Below are positions 41,740 to 48,742 of a DNA stretch of 64,000 nucleotides, in pieces. The notes beneath the pieces are model-generated. The model did no database searches. It was not told the origin of the DNA and saw only the letters and a program-made list of their open reading frames with translations. This stretch comes from a virus. Both the position numbers and the translations under genes were made by a program. How positions within the stretch are numbered: the stretch's first letter is position 1; every line of letters begins with the position of its first letter. The DNA lies in the IMG/VR virus record IMGVR_UViG_3300038441_001651, positions 1 through 64,000 of that record; one strand, written 5' to 3'.

Positions 41740-41999
41740 ATGCTGTAGATCCTTGGGGTAATCCTTATCCCATAAGCAAGTTTGAACCCGTATCAATTAC
41801 ATGGGACTACGTGAACGAGGTTGTGGTGGAAAAGAACCACTTCAGCCTGTTCTCTACTACGTGGGAGTTTCTATATTCCCCGCAGGACCCTTTCGCCATC
41901 TCTGAGTGGAAGGTTTGCCGTTGTCCGGGCGATGAATCTTGGGTGCATGAGAGCGACGTGCCCGAAATGGTTCGAATGGCCTTATTGGTGTGCACATGA
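41736..41999 (+). CDS. VPE-family protein 11, 87 aa
   Basis: Overlaps gene 10 by four bases. Starts MNAVDPWGNPYPISKFEPVS; centre TTWEFLYS and SEWKVCRC; signature SDVPEMVRMALLVCT. The N-terminal extension is Pro-rich and unlike its neighbours. No function known. Confidence 0.68.
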   Translation: MNAVDPWGNPYPISKFEPVSITWDYVNEVVVEKNHFSLFSTTWEFLYSPQDPFAISEWKVCRCPGDESWVHESDVPEMVRMALLVCT

Positions 42000-42211
42000 A
42001 AGCAAAACAGATTGGTTTCTGCCGAGTTACTCAAAGTTTGGTCACGGATAGTAAGATTCTGGATATTCCGTATCTTCAAGATGATATGGATGTTTACAGC
42101 AAGACCTCCATGGGCCCTTGGAAGGTATGGGCGCCTGAGTACCAGTGTTACAAGATCATTCACGAAAATGAGGTCCCTGACGTAGTTAAAATGGGGGTAA
42201 TGCTGCTATGA
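41996..42211 (+). CDS. VPE-family protein 12, 71 aa
   Basis: Smallest member. ATG 41996 overlaps the preceding stop (ATGA) and is preferred to GTG 41990. KAKQIGFCRVTQSLVTDSKI, GPWKVWAP in the centre, and NEVPDVVKMGVMLL, with Gly in place of the signature Ala. AT-rich relative to upstream genes. Confidence 0.66.
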   Translation: MKAKQIGFCRVTQSLVTDSKILDIPYLQDDMDVYSKTSMGPWKVWAPEYQCYKIIHENEVPDVVKMGVMLL

Positions 42212-42459
42212 GTCGTGTTCCTATTATCTTTAACAGCGTAAGCCAGAAAGTTATTCGTATAGAAAGCCTGCCTGAGCATAATCTAATTCCTGATGAATAC
42301 TTTCATGAAGTTGATATAAACGGGGAACTTACACTGTACGTGCATGTGACCGGACGAAAAGATAGTAAGGAGTGGCTGTGCTGGAACAAAAGGGCACAAG
42401 AATGGTTCCATTTTCCTAATCCGCATGAGCAAATCAAGCTTGCGAGGATGTTGGTATGA
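42208..42459 (+). CDS. VPE-family protein 13, 83 aa
   Basis: Overlaps gene 12 by four bases. RVPIIFNSVSQKVIRIESL then LYVHVTGRKDSKEWLCW and EWFHF; C-terminus NPHEQIKLARMLV, where the VPE part has become PHEQ but the KLARMLV helix is kept. Distinctly AT-rich. Unknown function. Confidence 0.65.
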   Translation: MSRVPIIFNSVSQKVIRIESLPEHNLIPDEYFHEVDINGELTLYVHVTGRKDSKEWLCWNKRAQEWFHFPNPHEQIKLARMLV

Positions 42460-42743
42460 AACGTGTACCTCACGTAACAAATAATGAACATATGGCCATC
42501 TACACCCTTGTGTTGGTCATTAATGGGCTGCCAGAGGTGTATAGGAACGAGCGAATTGACAATATCATCAATGAAACTCGCGTAGCCTACATAGAAGATC
42601 CTTTTATGCTTTGCTATATAAAAGACTCTAAGGGTTGGCGTAAAGGTGAGTGGTTTCATTCACAGAGACGATACTTCTGGGACTCTGTAGCAAACAACTC
42701 AGTTCCTGACATTATCCTACTTGCGGAGATGGTTGCACCATGA
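42456..42743 (+). CDS. VPE-family protein 14, 95 aa
   Basis: Overlaps gene 13 by four bases. An N-terminal lead (KRVPHVTNNEHMAIYT) precedes the usual strand LVLVINGLPEVYRN; centre GWRKGEWFHS and YFWDS; signature NSVPDIILLAEMVAP. AT-rich. Its KRVP/RVP opening resembles gene 13, so the two may be recent duplicates. Confidence 0.66.
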   Translation: MKRVPHVTNNEHMAIYTLVLVINGLPEVYRNERIDNIINETRVAYIEDPFMLCYIKDSKGWRKGEWFHSQRRYFWDSVANNSVPDIILLAEMVAP

Positions 42744-43030
42744 GTGCCTTGTGGGTCATCTTGAATGATGACAAAACGGAAGTTATTGAGGTGTTTACCT
42801 CTGAAGATTCAAATTCACAACCTTTTCAGGAGAAGTTCAAGAAACATAAAGCAGGCACCGTCTTTTGTCGCCGAGCCGAGACTTATAGCGTAAGAGTTAA
42901 CTGGTATTACAGCATGCATGTCTGGCATGACGTAACAAGGTGGGGTTACGGTGAGCCTGACCTGATTACATGGTCTGCATGCTATATCATCCCTGAAATA
43001 ATCAAAATGTTGGAGATCGTAAGCCAATGA
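42740..43030 (+). CDS. VPE-family protein 15, 96 aa
   Basis: Overlaps gene 14 by four bases. ALWVILNDDKTEVIEVF restores the DD-turn pattern; VNWYYSMHVWHDV in the centre; end CYIIPEIIKMLEIVSQ, with Leu for the signature Ala as in gene 3. A charged helix FQEKFKKHKAG sits between strands and centre. Confidence 0.67.
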   Translation: MSALWVILNDDKTEVIEVFTSEDSNSQPFQEKFKKHKAGTVFCRRAETYSVRVNWYYSMHVWHDVTRWGYGEPDLITWSACYIIPEIIKMLEIVSQ

Positions 43031-43293
43031 TGAAAGCTTTCAATGTGATAAACGGGGAACTGGTTGCCGTAGTAACTTCCGCAGGCTTCGACATGACAGC
43101 TACTGGTTTAGAGTTAGCGTTCCCCCACGGTAAAGTTTACCGTTGGGTATCTTCACTACCGATCGACTTTATCCCGTGGCGTGTCCTGGTGCGTAAGTTT
43201 CATAAGCATGGAAGAGATTACTATGGGACATTAATGCCCATAAAAGAAGTCGATTTACCTGAAGTGGTGCGCTTAGCGCACATGGTTTCGTAA
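43027..43293 (+). CDS. VPE-family protein 16, 88 aa
   Basis: Overlaps gene 15 by four bases. AFNVINGELVAVVTSAG, centre VYRWVSSLPIDFIPWRVLV, end VDLPEVVRLAHMVS. It is the last member before the RNA polymerase small subunit, which follows 23 bases later with its own AAAAGGAG. Confidence 0.7.
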   Translation: MMKAFNVINGELVAVVTSAGFDMTATGLELAFPHGKVYRWVSSLPIDFIPWRVLVRKFHKHGRDYYGTLMPIKEVDLPEVVRLAHMVS

Positions 43294-43316
43294 GATCAAT
43301 AAAAGGAGTTATATCC

Positions 43317-44246
43317 GTGAAAGCTACCCTTATGCTCACCGACGACATGCAAAAGGCAAACGAGTACCGCTTTGCCCGCCATCATGTCGATAAGTACATG
43401 CGTGATTACGTCTTGAATGACGTTGAAGTTATCCCGCTGCTGGATAAGGGTGTTGAGATACTCACTGAGTGGGTAAATACCGAATTCAGCTACGAAAGCA
43501 AGAACATCCGCGTATCCGCCCTTAAAGGCATGGATCTGCGTGAACTGGTCACCGAAGTAGTGGTGGCCTCGGCCTATTGCCAGCATGAAGAGCTGTTCAC
43601 CAGCTTCACTGCACGCATGGCCGGTATACTGGGCTGGGACGACAAGAAGTCGAGCATCACCACAGTGGCTGAGATCACTGCGGTGCTGTGCGATACTGAC
43701 CTGTTCGACCTGACCCAAGCAAACCGCTTCAGCTCTTGGAACATTCTCAGCAACATCACCTTGTCGCTGGAACTGCAGGAATACATAGCAAACTGTGCCT
43801 ACCTGCCCCCACTGGTGCATAAACCAAGTAAGCTGAGGCACAACCGCGATACTCCGTATCTGACCATCGGGCAAGACTCGGTGATCCTCAACAAGGGTCA
43901 CCACAACGACGACGTGTGTCTTGATGTGCTGGATTCCAAGAATGCTGTGGCTTTGTCGCTGGATTTGGAATTCCTCAGCACTGTCGAGGAAGAGCCCAAC
44001 AGCGAGCTGGATTCCCCAGAGAAACAGAACATGTGGTTGCGTATGAAGAAGCAATCGCATGAGTTCTACCTGCTGATGGCGAAGCAAGGCAACAAGTTCT
44101 ACCTGCACCACAAATATGACAAGCGTGGACGTATCTACGCTCAGGGCTACCACATTTCTACCCAAGGGGCTCCCTACAAGAAGGCGATGATTGAATTCGC
44201 CAATAAGGAAGCTGTAACTGATATCCCGCAGGAGTTCCAACTATGA
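43317..44246 (+). CDS. RNA polymerase II subunit 1 (N4 gp15-like)
   Basis: One half of the heterodimeric T7-like polymerase that transcribes middle genes in N4-like phages; 309 residues, starting at GTG 43317 after AAAAGGAG. It carries the region that precedes the catalytic motifs in T7 RNA polymerase, including YDKRGRIYAQG (D268, R270-R272), the DxxGR motif that contacts the template-RNA hybrid. Motifs A, B and C are absent here and present in the second subunit. In N4 the two subunit genes are adjacent; here five small ORFs lie between them. Confidence 0.92.
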   Translation: MKATLMLTDDMQKANEYRFARHHVDKYMRDYVLNDVEVIPLLDKGVEILTEWVNTEFSYESKNIRVSALKGMDLRELVTEVVVASAYCQHEELFTSFTARMAGILGWDDKKSSITTVAEITAVLCDTDLFDLTQANRFSSWNILSNITLSLELQEYIANCAYLPPLVHKPSKLRHNRDTPYLTIGQDSVILNKGHHNDDVCLDVLDSKNAVALSLDLEFLSTVEEEPNSELDSPEKQNMWLRMKKQSHEFYLLMAKQGNKFYLHHKYDKRGRIYAQGYHISTQGAPYKKAMIEFANKEAVTDIPQEFQL

Positions 44247-44431
44247 AACGCTTCATGCTGTTTGGTCGCGATTGTTATTATCCGGCAGGTGGGTGGCAGG
44301 ACTTCGAAGGAGACTTTGATACTGTCGAAGATGCTCGCGCGCATATCCTTGCTCAAGAGTATCGTCGTGATGCTTATGATTTGATCGACGTGGACACTAA
44401 AGAAGATCACTGGAAGGAGCTTAACCTTTGA
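44243..44431 (+). CDS. Hypothetical protein, 62 aa
   Basis: Overlaps the polymerase subunit gene by four bases. MKRFMLFGRDCYYPAGGWQDF followed by a helical part VEDARAHILAQEYRRDAYDLIDV. The pattern resembles small phage proteins of the type 'FxLFGRDxYYPxGG...D', a recurring short fold of unknown role. Its stop overlaps the next TTG start. Confidence 0.65.
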   Translation: MKRFMLFGRDCYYPAGGWQDFEGDFDTVEDARAHILAQEYRRDAYDLIDVDTKEDHWKELNL

Positions 44432-44541
44432 AAGAAGCGTGGTTTGAAATTAAACGGGCTGCCAAGGCCTTTATCATAATGTGCAAGGCATTCGAGAATG
44501 CTTTTGTACACACCCTTGAACAACCGGAGAAAAAGAAATGA
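44428..44541 (+). CDS. Small ORF, 37 aa, TTG start
   Basis: TTG 44428 overlaps the previous stop as TTGA, and the end overlaps the next ATG as ATGA. AAGGAG lies upstream. The peptide is basic and helical (KEAWFEIKRAAKAFIIM) with one possible amphipathic helix. Tight packing on both sides supports it being translated, but it is short. Confidence 0.5.
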   Translation: MKEAWFEIKRAAKAFIIMCKAFENAFVHTLEQPEKKK

Positions 44542-44654
44542 AAGAGATGAAACCAAAGCCTAAACCTGTGAAACAAGAACCTAAGGCTGTCCGCCGTGTT
44601 GGCGCAATGCGCTTCACCAAGTGTGGCACCTTCCGAGGTTTCAATTATGGCTAG
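44538..44654 (+). CDS. Small basic ORF, 38 aa
   Basis: ATG 44538 overlaps the upstream stop. Lys/Pro-rich start MKEMKPKPKPVKQEPK, then RRVGAMRFTKCGTFRG. Its last eight bases overlap the next VPE-family start. Likely a small nucleic-acid-binding or disordered peptide; support is mainly the overlapping arrangement. Confidence 0.5.
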   Translation: MKEMKPKPKPVKQEPKAVRRVGAMRFTKCGTFRGFNYG

Positions 44655-44940
44655 ATTGTTCATTAGGTACGAGCCAGTGGAATGTCATGTAGCTATTGGG
44701 CTTGGGCTTAACAGCTTCAAAGTGGATGCTCGCCATTTAACCGATAGAGGGTTGGATATTTGCAGGTACTCTATCGACCCCTGTTACGTGTGCTTTGTGC
44801 ATGAAGGTAAATGCTACGCAGGGCGTACATTTAACACATTCACCGCATTTGGTGAAAAAATTGTTAGTGTCTCATGCGTGCCATTCAACGATTATTCACC
44901 TGGCCAGAAAATGATTCTGGCTGACATGATACTGGGGTAA
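44647..44940 (+). CDS. VPE-family protein 17, 97 aa
   Basis: ARLFIRYEPVECHVAIG, centre CYVCFVHEGKCYAGRTF with several Cys, end YSPGQKMILADMILG, a diverged signature retaining the LADMIL helix. It shares the first 13 bases (ATGGCTAGATTGT) with gene 18, evidence for duplication. It sits between the two RNA polymerase subunit genes. Confidence 0.65.
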   Translation: MARLFIRYEPVECHVAIGLGLNSFKVDARHLTDRGLDICRYSIDPCYVCFVHEGKCYAGRTFNTFTAFGEKIVSVSCVPFNDYSPGQKMILADMILG

Positions 44941-44942
44941 CT

Positions 44943-45245
44943 ATGGCTAGATTGTATGTTGCAGGCGAGCTTGTGGATGCAAACTGGCCTGAGCCTAAAC
45001 GGACAAGTACAGGGAACCACGTTTACACCCGTTCGAAGCCGTGTTGGGACGAAAAGCACGATAATGATATCCGTGTGCTTGTTTTTACCCGGTCTGGTGA
45101 TTATGCCGTGTTTATCCCTAATGTTTACTGGGGCACTGCCCTAGGAAGGGACAAAGTGGAAGTATCATGGCACAGAGTGCATCATTCTAACCGTGAGCAA
45201 TATATTCCAGACGTTTTCCGTCTGGAGCGCATGATTCTCAATTAA
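44943..45245 (+). CDS. VPE-family protein 18, 100 aa
   Basis: ARLYVAGELVDANWPE, centre IRVLVFTRSGDYAVF, end QYIPDVFRLERMILN. Signature Ala is replaced by Glu. Starts two bases after gene 17 with the same opening codons. It is the last array member, ending 22 bases before the second polymerase subunit. Confidence 0.66.
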   Translation: MARLYVAGELVDANWPEPKRTSTGNHVYTRSKPCWDEKHDNDIRVLVFTRSGDYAVFIPNVYWGTALGRDKVEVSWHRVHHSNREQYIPDVFRLERMILN

Positions 45246-45267
45246 GTTCAATAAAGGTGAGTAAACC

Positions 45268-46521
45268 ATGAAATTCTATACCCCGTTCCAGTGGCTGTGT
45301 GTTGATATCGCAAACCAAGGCTATGATGACAAGAAACTGTTCGAAGAACGTGTTGAGTGGGTGAAGGAGAACTTCGCCCGCTTGCCGTACCTGAACACCA
45401 GCAAGAAAGAACGTCCGCTGTACCTGAAGGCTGTCAATGCCCTGTACCGTGCTTGCCGCGGTCAACAGATCGGTCACATGGTTGGCTTGGATGCAACGTG
45501 CTCGGGCATGTCCATCATGTCCGTGGTCACCAAGTGCTTCAAGGGCTGCCTGGCCACCAACCTGATCGACCCTGACAAGCGCAATGACGCCTACACCATG
45601 GTCACGGACGCTGCCAGCAGAATGCTGGAAGGCGACCTGATCATTGACCGTAATGACGCTAAGCAGGCCACCATGACCACGCTGTACGGCTCGCAGAAGA
45701 CTCCCCGGGAGATCTTCGGTACCGATACCGAGGAACTGGACGCCTTCTATGCTGGCTTGGTCGAGGTTGCCCCGCTGGCGGTAGAGTTGCTGGGTGACCT
45801 GCGTAACGCCTGGCAACCCTATGCGCTGGAACACCGCTGGGTGTGCCCAGACAACTTCAACGTCCGTATCAAGGTGATGCAGAAGGTTGAGGGTGAGCGT
45901 GTCGAGGTTGACGAGCTGGACGGTGCCACGTTCACCTATGACTATTACATCAATGAGGGTTCCAAGTCTGACCTGAAGCTGGTGGCCAACGTTACCCATT
46001 CGCTGGACGCCTACCTGCTCCGCTCCATGGAGCGTCGCTGTAACTACAACAAATCAGCTGTGACCAAGGCCCTGTGCCTGTTGCTGGATGAATACAAGCA
46101 CCGTAAATCTGGCTTCCACGTTGAGTGGCACCTCGGCGAAGCAGTCAATCTTGCGCAACAACTCATTGCTGTTTGGGGGGGTTGCGAGATGCCAGATGCA
46201 CGGCTGTTTGACGTGTTGAATGAACGCGATGTGCGCTTCATGGACGATAGGCATATCGCGCAGATGATTGCCTTGGCTGATCAACTGCTGGAACGCGAAC
46301 CGTTCGAGATCGTCACCGTTCACGATGAGTTCAAGTGCCACCCGAACAACTGCAACTGGATGCGCCTTACCTATGCACAGATCATGGCCGATTTGGCCCG
46401 TGCTCGCGTGCTGGAGGACATCTACGAGCAGATTACCGGTATGACCCCAACCTATGAGAAGAGCATGGACGGCGATGAGCTGGCTGCGCTGATTCTGGAG
46501 AGTAATTATGCGCTGTCGTAA
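45268..46521 (+). CDS. RNA polymerase II subunit 2 (N4 gp16-like)
   Basis: Catalytic half of the heterodimeric middle-gene polymerase, 417 residues. T7-type motif A is GLDATCSG (D75); motif B has R128, K132, M136-T137 and Y140-G141, the full RxxxKxxxMTxxYG pattern; motif C is TVHDEFKCH (H352-D353). Together with subunit 1 it makes a complete T7-like polymerase. AAAGGTGAG precedes the ATG. A strong terminator follows at 46666. Confidence 0.94.
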   Translation: MKFYTPFQWLCVDIANQGYDDKKLFEERVEWVKENFARLPYLNTSKKERPLYLKAVNALYRACRGQQIGHMVGLDATCSGMSIMSVVTKCFKGCLATNLIDPDKRNDAYTMVTDAASRMLEGDLIIDRNDAKQATMTTLYGSQKTPREIFGTDTEELDAFYAGLVEVAPLAVELLGDLRNAWQPYALEHRWVCPDNFNVRIKVMQKVEGERVEVDELDGATFTYDYYINEGSKSDLKLVANVTHSLDAYLLRSMERRCNYNKSAVTKALCLLLDEYKHRKSGFHVEWHLGEAVNLAQQLIAVWGGCEMPDARLFDVLNERDVRFMDDRHIAQMIALADQLLEREPFEIVTVHDEFKCHPNNCNWMRLTYAQIMADLARARVLEDIYEQITGMTPTYEKSMDGDELAALILESNYALS

Positions 46522-46618
46522 ACCATGGACCTTTGGCGACACGATTTCAGTAATTACCATAAATTGTGTCTTGTTCATCCCACCAGCATTAGCGCTTGTT
46601 GAGTACTTGTGCAGGTGA
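46508..46618 (+). CDS. Small membrane ORF, 36 aa
   Basis: ATG 46508 overlaps the end of the polymerase gene by 14 bases, with GGAG about nine bases upstream. The peptide has a hydrophobic stretch VITINCVLFIPPALALV. It lies before the terminator, so it would be the last gene of the early operon. Weak support. Confidence 0.4.
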   Translation: MRCRKPWTFGDTISVITINCVLFIPPALALVEYLCR

Positions 46619-46640
46619 TGCATAAAAATTCAGTAGAGTG

Positions 46641-46660
46641 AGTGCACTCCGTGCACTTTG
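46641..46660 (+). promoter_or_regulatory. TCC-loop hairpin, polymerase promoter candidate
   Basis: AGTGCAC, loop TCC, GTGCACT, then TTGATGAG. Seven pairs, 3-nt loop; template loop GGA as in the N4 P2 promoter. A near copy lies at 48449. Because a terminator follows at 46666, it may instead be part of a double terminator. Confidence 0.45.
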
Positions 46661-46665
46661 ATGAG

Positions 46666-46697
46666 CCTTCCCCCGAAAGGGGGAGGGTATTATTTTT
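46666..46697 (+). terminator. Strong terminator after RNA polymerase operon
   Basis: Nine-pair stem 46666-46674 with 46679-46687 and a GAAA loop, followed by TATTATTTTTTTC. The 46522-46741 gap holds only the micro-ORF and these hairpins. Confidence 0.92.
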
Positions 46698-46741
46698 TTC
46701 TTTAGGGGACGCCCCAGGAGAGGGGCTGAGGTGAGTAAACC

Positions 46742-46945
46742 ATGAATGAAGAGCAAACCAACAAGGTGACTGTCTGGGCAGTTACCGCGCCCGGGTTCAC
46801 CATAGGCAGTCTGGCTGAACAGGTCAAACGCTCGCGGGCTGAGGTGGATTGTTTCACTGAAACTGCACGTCAGTTGCTTCGCGAGTGGAAAGCCCGCGGC
46901 AAAGTGAAATTCAACCGCGGCCAGTGGAAATGGGTGATTAATTAG
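46742..46945 (+). CDS. Winged-helix-like protein, 67 aa
   Basis: MNEEQTNKVTVWAV, then FTIGSLAEQVKRSRAEVDCFTETARQLLREWKARGKVKF, which reads as a small helix-turn-helix with a wing (VKFNRGQWKWVIN). Probably binds DNA and could regulate middle transcription. GAGGTGAG precedes ATG 46742. Its stop overlaps the next GTG start. Confidence 0.65.
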   Translation: MNEEQTNKVTVWAVTAPGFTIGSLAEQVKRSRAEVDCFTETARQLLREWKARGKVKFNRGQWKWVIN

Positions 46946-47301
46946 TGAGCAAGATCATAGCAGAGTACGAACGTGTCACCGGCGAGTCTTTTGAGGCTGC
47001 TTGTAAACGACTCGCGCGGGAAAACTGCTGTGGTTACATGGCAGCCGAGCTAATCGGCTTCACCAGCAAACAAGGCCTTGATTACGCGATGAAGAAGCGC
47101 GGTATCGAGGTGATATTCAGGAGTGTCAAACTTCCTGGTAAATCTGACAGAGCCGGAAGGTATTTGCGAGCAAAGCTCCGCAAAGAGGGGAAATTGCCAC
47201 CAATTTCCAAATCTCCGGCTAAATCGTCAAAAACACAGTCAGAGCATTACTGGCGTAAATTAAACCAAGGAATTGAGGGTAACAATGCGGAAAGTAAGTG
47301 A
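46945..47301 (+). CDS. HTH-like DNA-binding protein, 118 aa, GTG start
   Basis: GTG 46945 overlaps the previous stop. Helix-turn-helix signs lie in YMAAELIGFTSKQGLDYAMKKRG (about residues 33-55); the C-terminal 50 residues are Lys/Ser-rich and basic (RYLRAKLRKEGKLPP). Likely a phage DNA-binding protein or recombination accessory factor. It overlaps the next gene by 17 bases. Confidence 0.62.
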   Translation: MSKIIAEYERVTGESFEAACKRLARENCCGYMAAELIGFTSKQGLDYAMKKRGIEVIFRSVKLPGKSDRAGRYLRAKLRKEGKLPPISKSPAKSSKTQSEHYWRKLNQGIEGNNAESK

Positions 47302-47566
47302 AGCTCGACGGTTTACCACCGATGAGCCAGAAGTGAAACGCACCGCCTACGTTGTTGAAGAACAGGACGTAGGTAAGACCCAGAAGAACTACCTGGGTCA
47401 AGAACCCTACACCTTCCAGCCAGACGACGTTGGCCGGGCGCTGGAAGTGGTACAAAACAAGTCCCCAGGCTCCATGTCCTGGCGATTCGGCTCGATGTTC
47501 AATGACATCACAGCCGAGTACCCTGAAACCAAACCTTACCTTGGCGCCCCTAGCGCAGGGGAGTAG
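47285..47566 (+). CDS. Hypothetical protein, 93 aa
   Basis: MRKVSEARRFTTDEPE, acidic and beta-like, with QEPYTFQPDDVGRALEVVQ and a C-terminal FGSMFNDITAEYPETK. No family recognised. GAGGG upstream of ATG 47285. It is part of a coupled run of small middle genes. Confidence 0.62.
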   Translation: MRKVSEARRFTTDEPEVKRTAYVVEEQDVGKTQKNYLGQEPYTFQPDDVGRALEVVQNKSPGSMSWRFGSMFNDITAEYPETKPYLGAPSAGE

Positions 47567-47568
47567 CT

Positions 47569-47745
47569 ATGCTGAAAATGTTCCAAGTTACCTGGTTTGA
47601 CGCAGGTAACTGTGAAATTGCCGCTGTCCGCCTGGAAGCGACCTCTATCCCGGGCGCGTATGCCCCGGCTTACCACGGGCTCAACCGCAAGCAGTTTGCG
47701 GAGGTCCAAAGCGAAGCTGTCCGCATGACAGTCGAGGAAGTGTAA
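47569..47745 (+). CDS. Hypothetical protein, 58 aa
   Basis: Small gene reading MLKMFQVTWFDAGNCEIAAV... and ending MTVEEV. GGGGAG precedes ATG 47569 at good spacing, and its stop overlaps the next start (TAATG). The beta-hairpin-like opening and Ala/Glu composition fit a folded small domain. No function can be assigned. Confidence 0.62.
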   Translation: MLKMFQVTWFDAGNCEIAAVRLEATSIPGAYAPAYHGLNRKQFAEVQSEAVRMTVEEV

Positions 47746-48068
47746 TGAGCAAGAACAATCAGCGTAATCTAAGCGAAATCAACCTGGGCAACCAGACCTA
47801 TGACCGTGGTTTCGCCGACGGCTTTGCCGGCCGGCCAAAGTCGATCAAGAAGTCCCACCGCCACGCGCATCGTTACCATACCGGCTACCGACATGGGGCC
47901 GAAGGCTTTGGAAAATCCAACAAAGAATGGCCACCCTCGCCGGGTATCACCAATGGTAATCTGCCTGGGGTGATTACCCTTATCCAAGGTGAAGGTGCCA
48001 AGGCTTTGGCCGATGGCAACAAAATCCTCAAATGGCACCAGCGTCTGCTGGCCTGGTTCCGCAGCTAG
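47745..48068 (+). CDS. Hypothetical basic protein, 107 aa
   Basis: MSKNNQRNLSEINLG, then a Gly/His/Lys/Arg-rich stretch (YDRGFADGFAGRPKSIKKSH, HRYHTGYRHGAEGFG) with two YxxG(F/Y)xxGxxG-like turns, and a helical C-terminus ILKWHQRLLAWFRS. The repeated G(F/Y)xxG units recall small DNA- or RNA-associated proteins. Coupled to the previous gene by one base. Confidence 0.6.
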   Translation: MSKNNQRNLSEINLGNQTYDRGFADGFAGRPKSIKKSHRHAHRYHTGYRHGAEGFGKSNKEWPPSPGITNGNLPGVITLIQGEGAKALADGNKILKWHQRLLAWFRS

Positions 48069-48077
48069 GAGAAAACC

Positions 48078-48449
48078 ATGGACATCAACAAGCCGGTGGC
48101 ACTACCTGCACGAAAGAAATGGGTAACCCCTTTGGGGAGCGCCACGATCGATATCGAGGCTGACGGCTGGAACGCCTGCCTCGACGAAATCGCCAAGCTG
48201 GGGCCGCTGTATCCCTGCGCCGATCCTGGCGAGGTTGATCGGCTGCAAGCGGCGCTGCGCACCGAAGTCGAGGCCGGTGACAGCTGGAAGCGTGAAGCGG
48301 AAACCCTGCGAGCCCAGCTGGCCGAAGCGCATACGCTGCTGAGTGAGGTGATGGAACCCGCGTGTAAACTACAGCCTATCAGTCATTCACTTATCGATAA
48401 GATTGACGCCGCCCTATCCGCCAGCGCAGAGCCAAAACCAGGAGAATAA
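48078..48449 (+). CDS. Hypothetical coiled-coil protein, 123 aa
   Basis: MDINKPVALPARKKWVTPLG, then DGWNACLDEIAKLGPLY, followed by a coiled coil (VDRLQAALRTEVEAGDSWKR) and a helical C-terminus. This arrangement, a short folded lead followed by EVDRLQAAL...WKREAE heptads, is common in phage and prophage proteins of the Ead/Ea22-like type. AGGAG precedes the ATG. Its stop lies in the stem of the TCC-loop hairpin at 48449. Confidence 0.65.
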   Translation: MDINKPVALPARKKWVTPLGSATIDIEADGWNACLDEIAKLGPLYPCADPGEVDRLQAALRTEVEAGDSWKREAETLRAQLAEAHTLLSEVMEPACKLQPISHSLIDKIDAALSASAEPKPGE

Positions 48450-48468
48450 CTGCACTCCGTGCAGTGTT
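48449..48468 (+). promoter_or_regulatory. TCC-loop hairpin, polymerase promoter candidate
   Basis: ACTGCAC, loop TCC, GTGCAGT, then GTTGTGACC. Seven pairs and a template loop GGA; close match to 46641. N4 spacing would place +1 near 48468. Confidence 0.5.
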
Positions 48469-48474
48469 GTGACC

Positions 48475-48494
48475 GCTCCGGGGAAACCCGGGGC
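48475..48494 (+). terminator. GAAA-loop hairpin
   Basis: GCTCCGGG, loop GAAA, CCCGGGGC (one G-U). It follows the TCC hairpin directly and lies in the leader of the next gene. No T-run follows; it may stabilise the mRNA. Confidence 0.45.
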
Positions 48495-48514
48495 ATTAAC
48501 CTTGGAGAACGACC

Positions 48515-48742
48515 ATGAAGTGTGAAGTCTGCGGCGAGGAGCACTTCACCTCACTCATTGACCCTCGCTACACCCATGTTTGTCATCAGTGTGTTGAAGA
48601 CGGTATGGCTGGTATCGCTGAAGGTGATGAAGTGTTTCGTGTGATACTTTCCTGTCGATGTGGTAACTCTGGGCCTGTGAATTACGATGACGGGCTATGT
48701 ATCGGCTATTACTGTGGGAGCAGTCAATTTTGCATACCGTGA
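48515..48742 (+). CDS. Zinc-ribbon protein, 75 aa
   Basis: Starts MKCEVCGEEHF and has a second pair HVCHQC, giving a CxxC...CxxC zinc-ribbon in the first 30 residues; two further Cys pairs occur later (LSCRCGN, CIGYYCG). TTGGAG precedes ATG 48515. Likely binds zinc and nucleic acid or protein. GTGA overlap with the next gene. Confidence 0.68.
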   Translation: MKCEVCGEEHFTSLIDPRYTHVCHQCVEDGMAGIAEGDEVFRVILSCRCGNSGPVNYDDGLCIGYYCGSSQFCIP

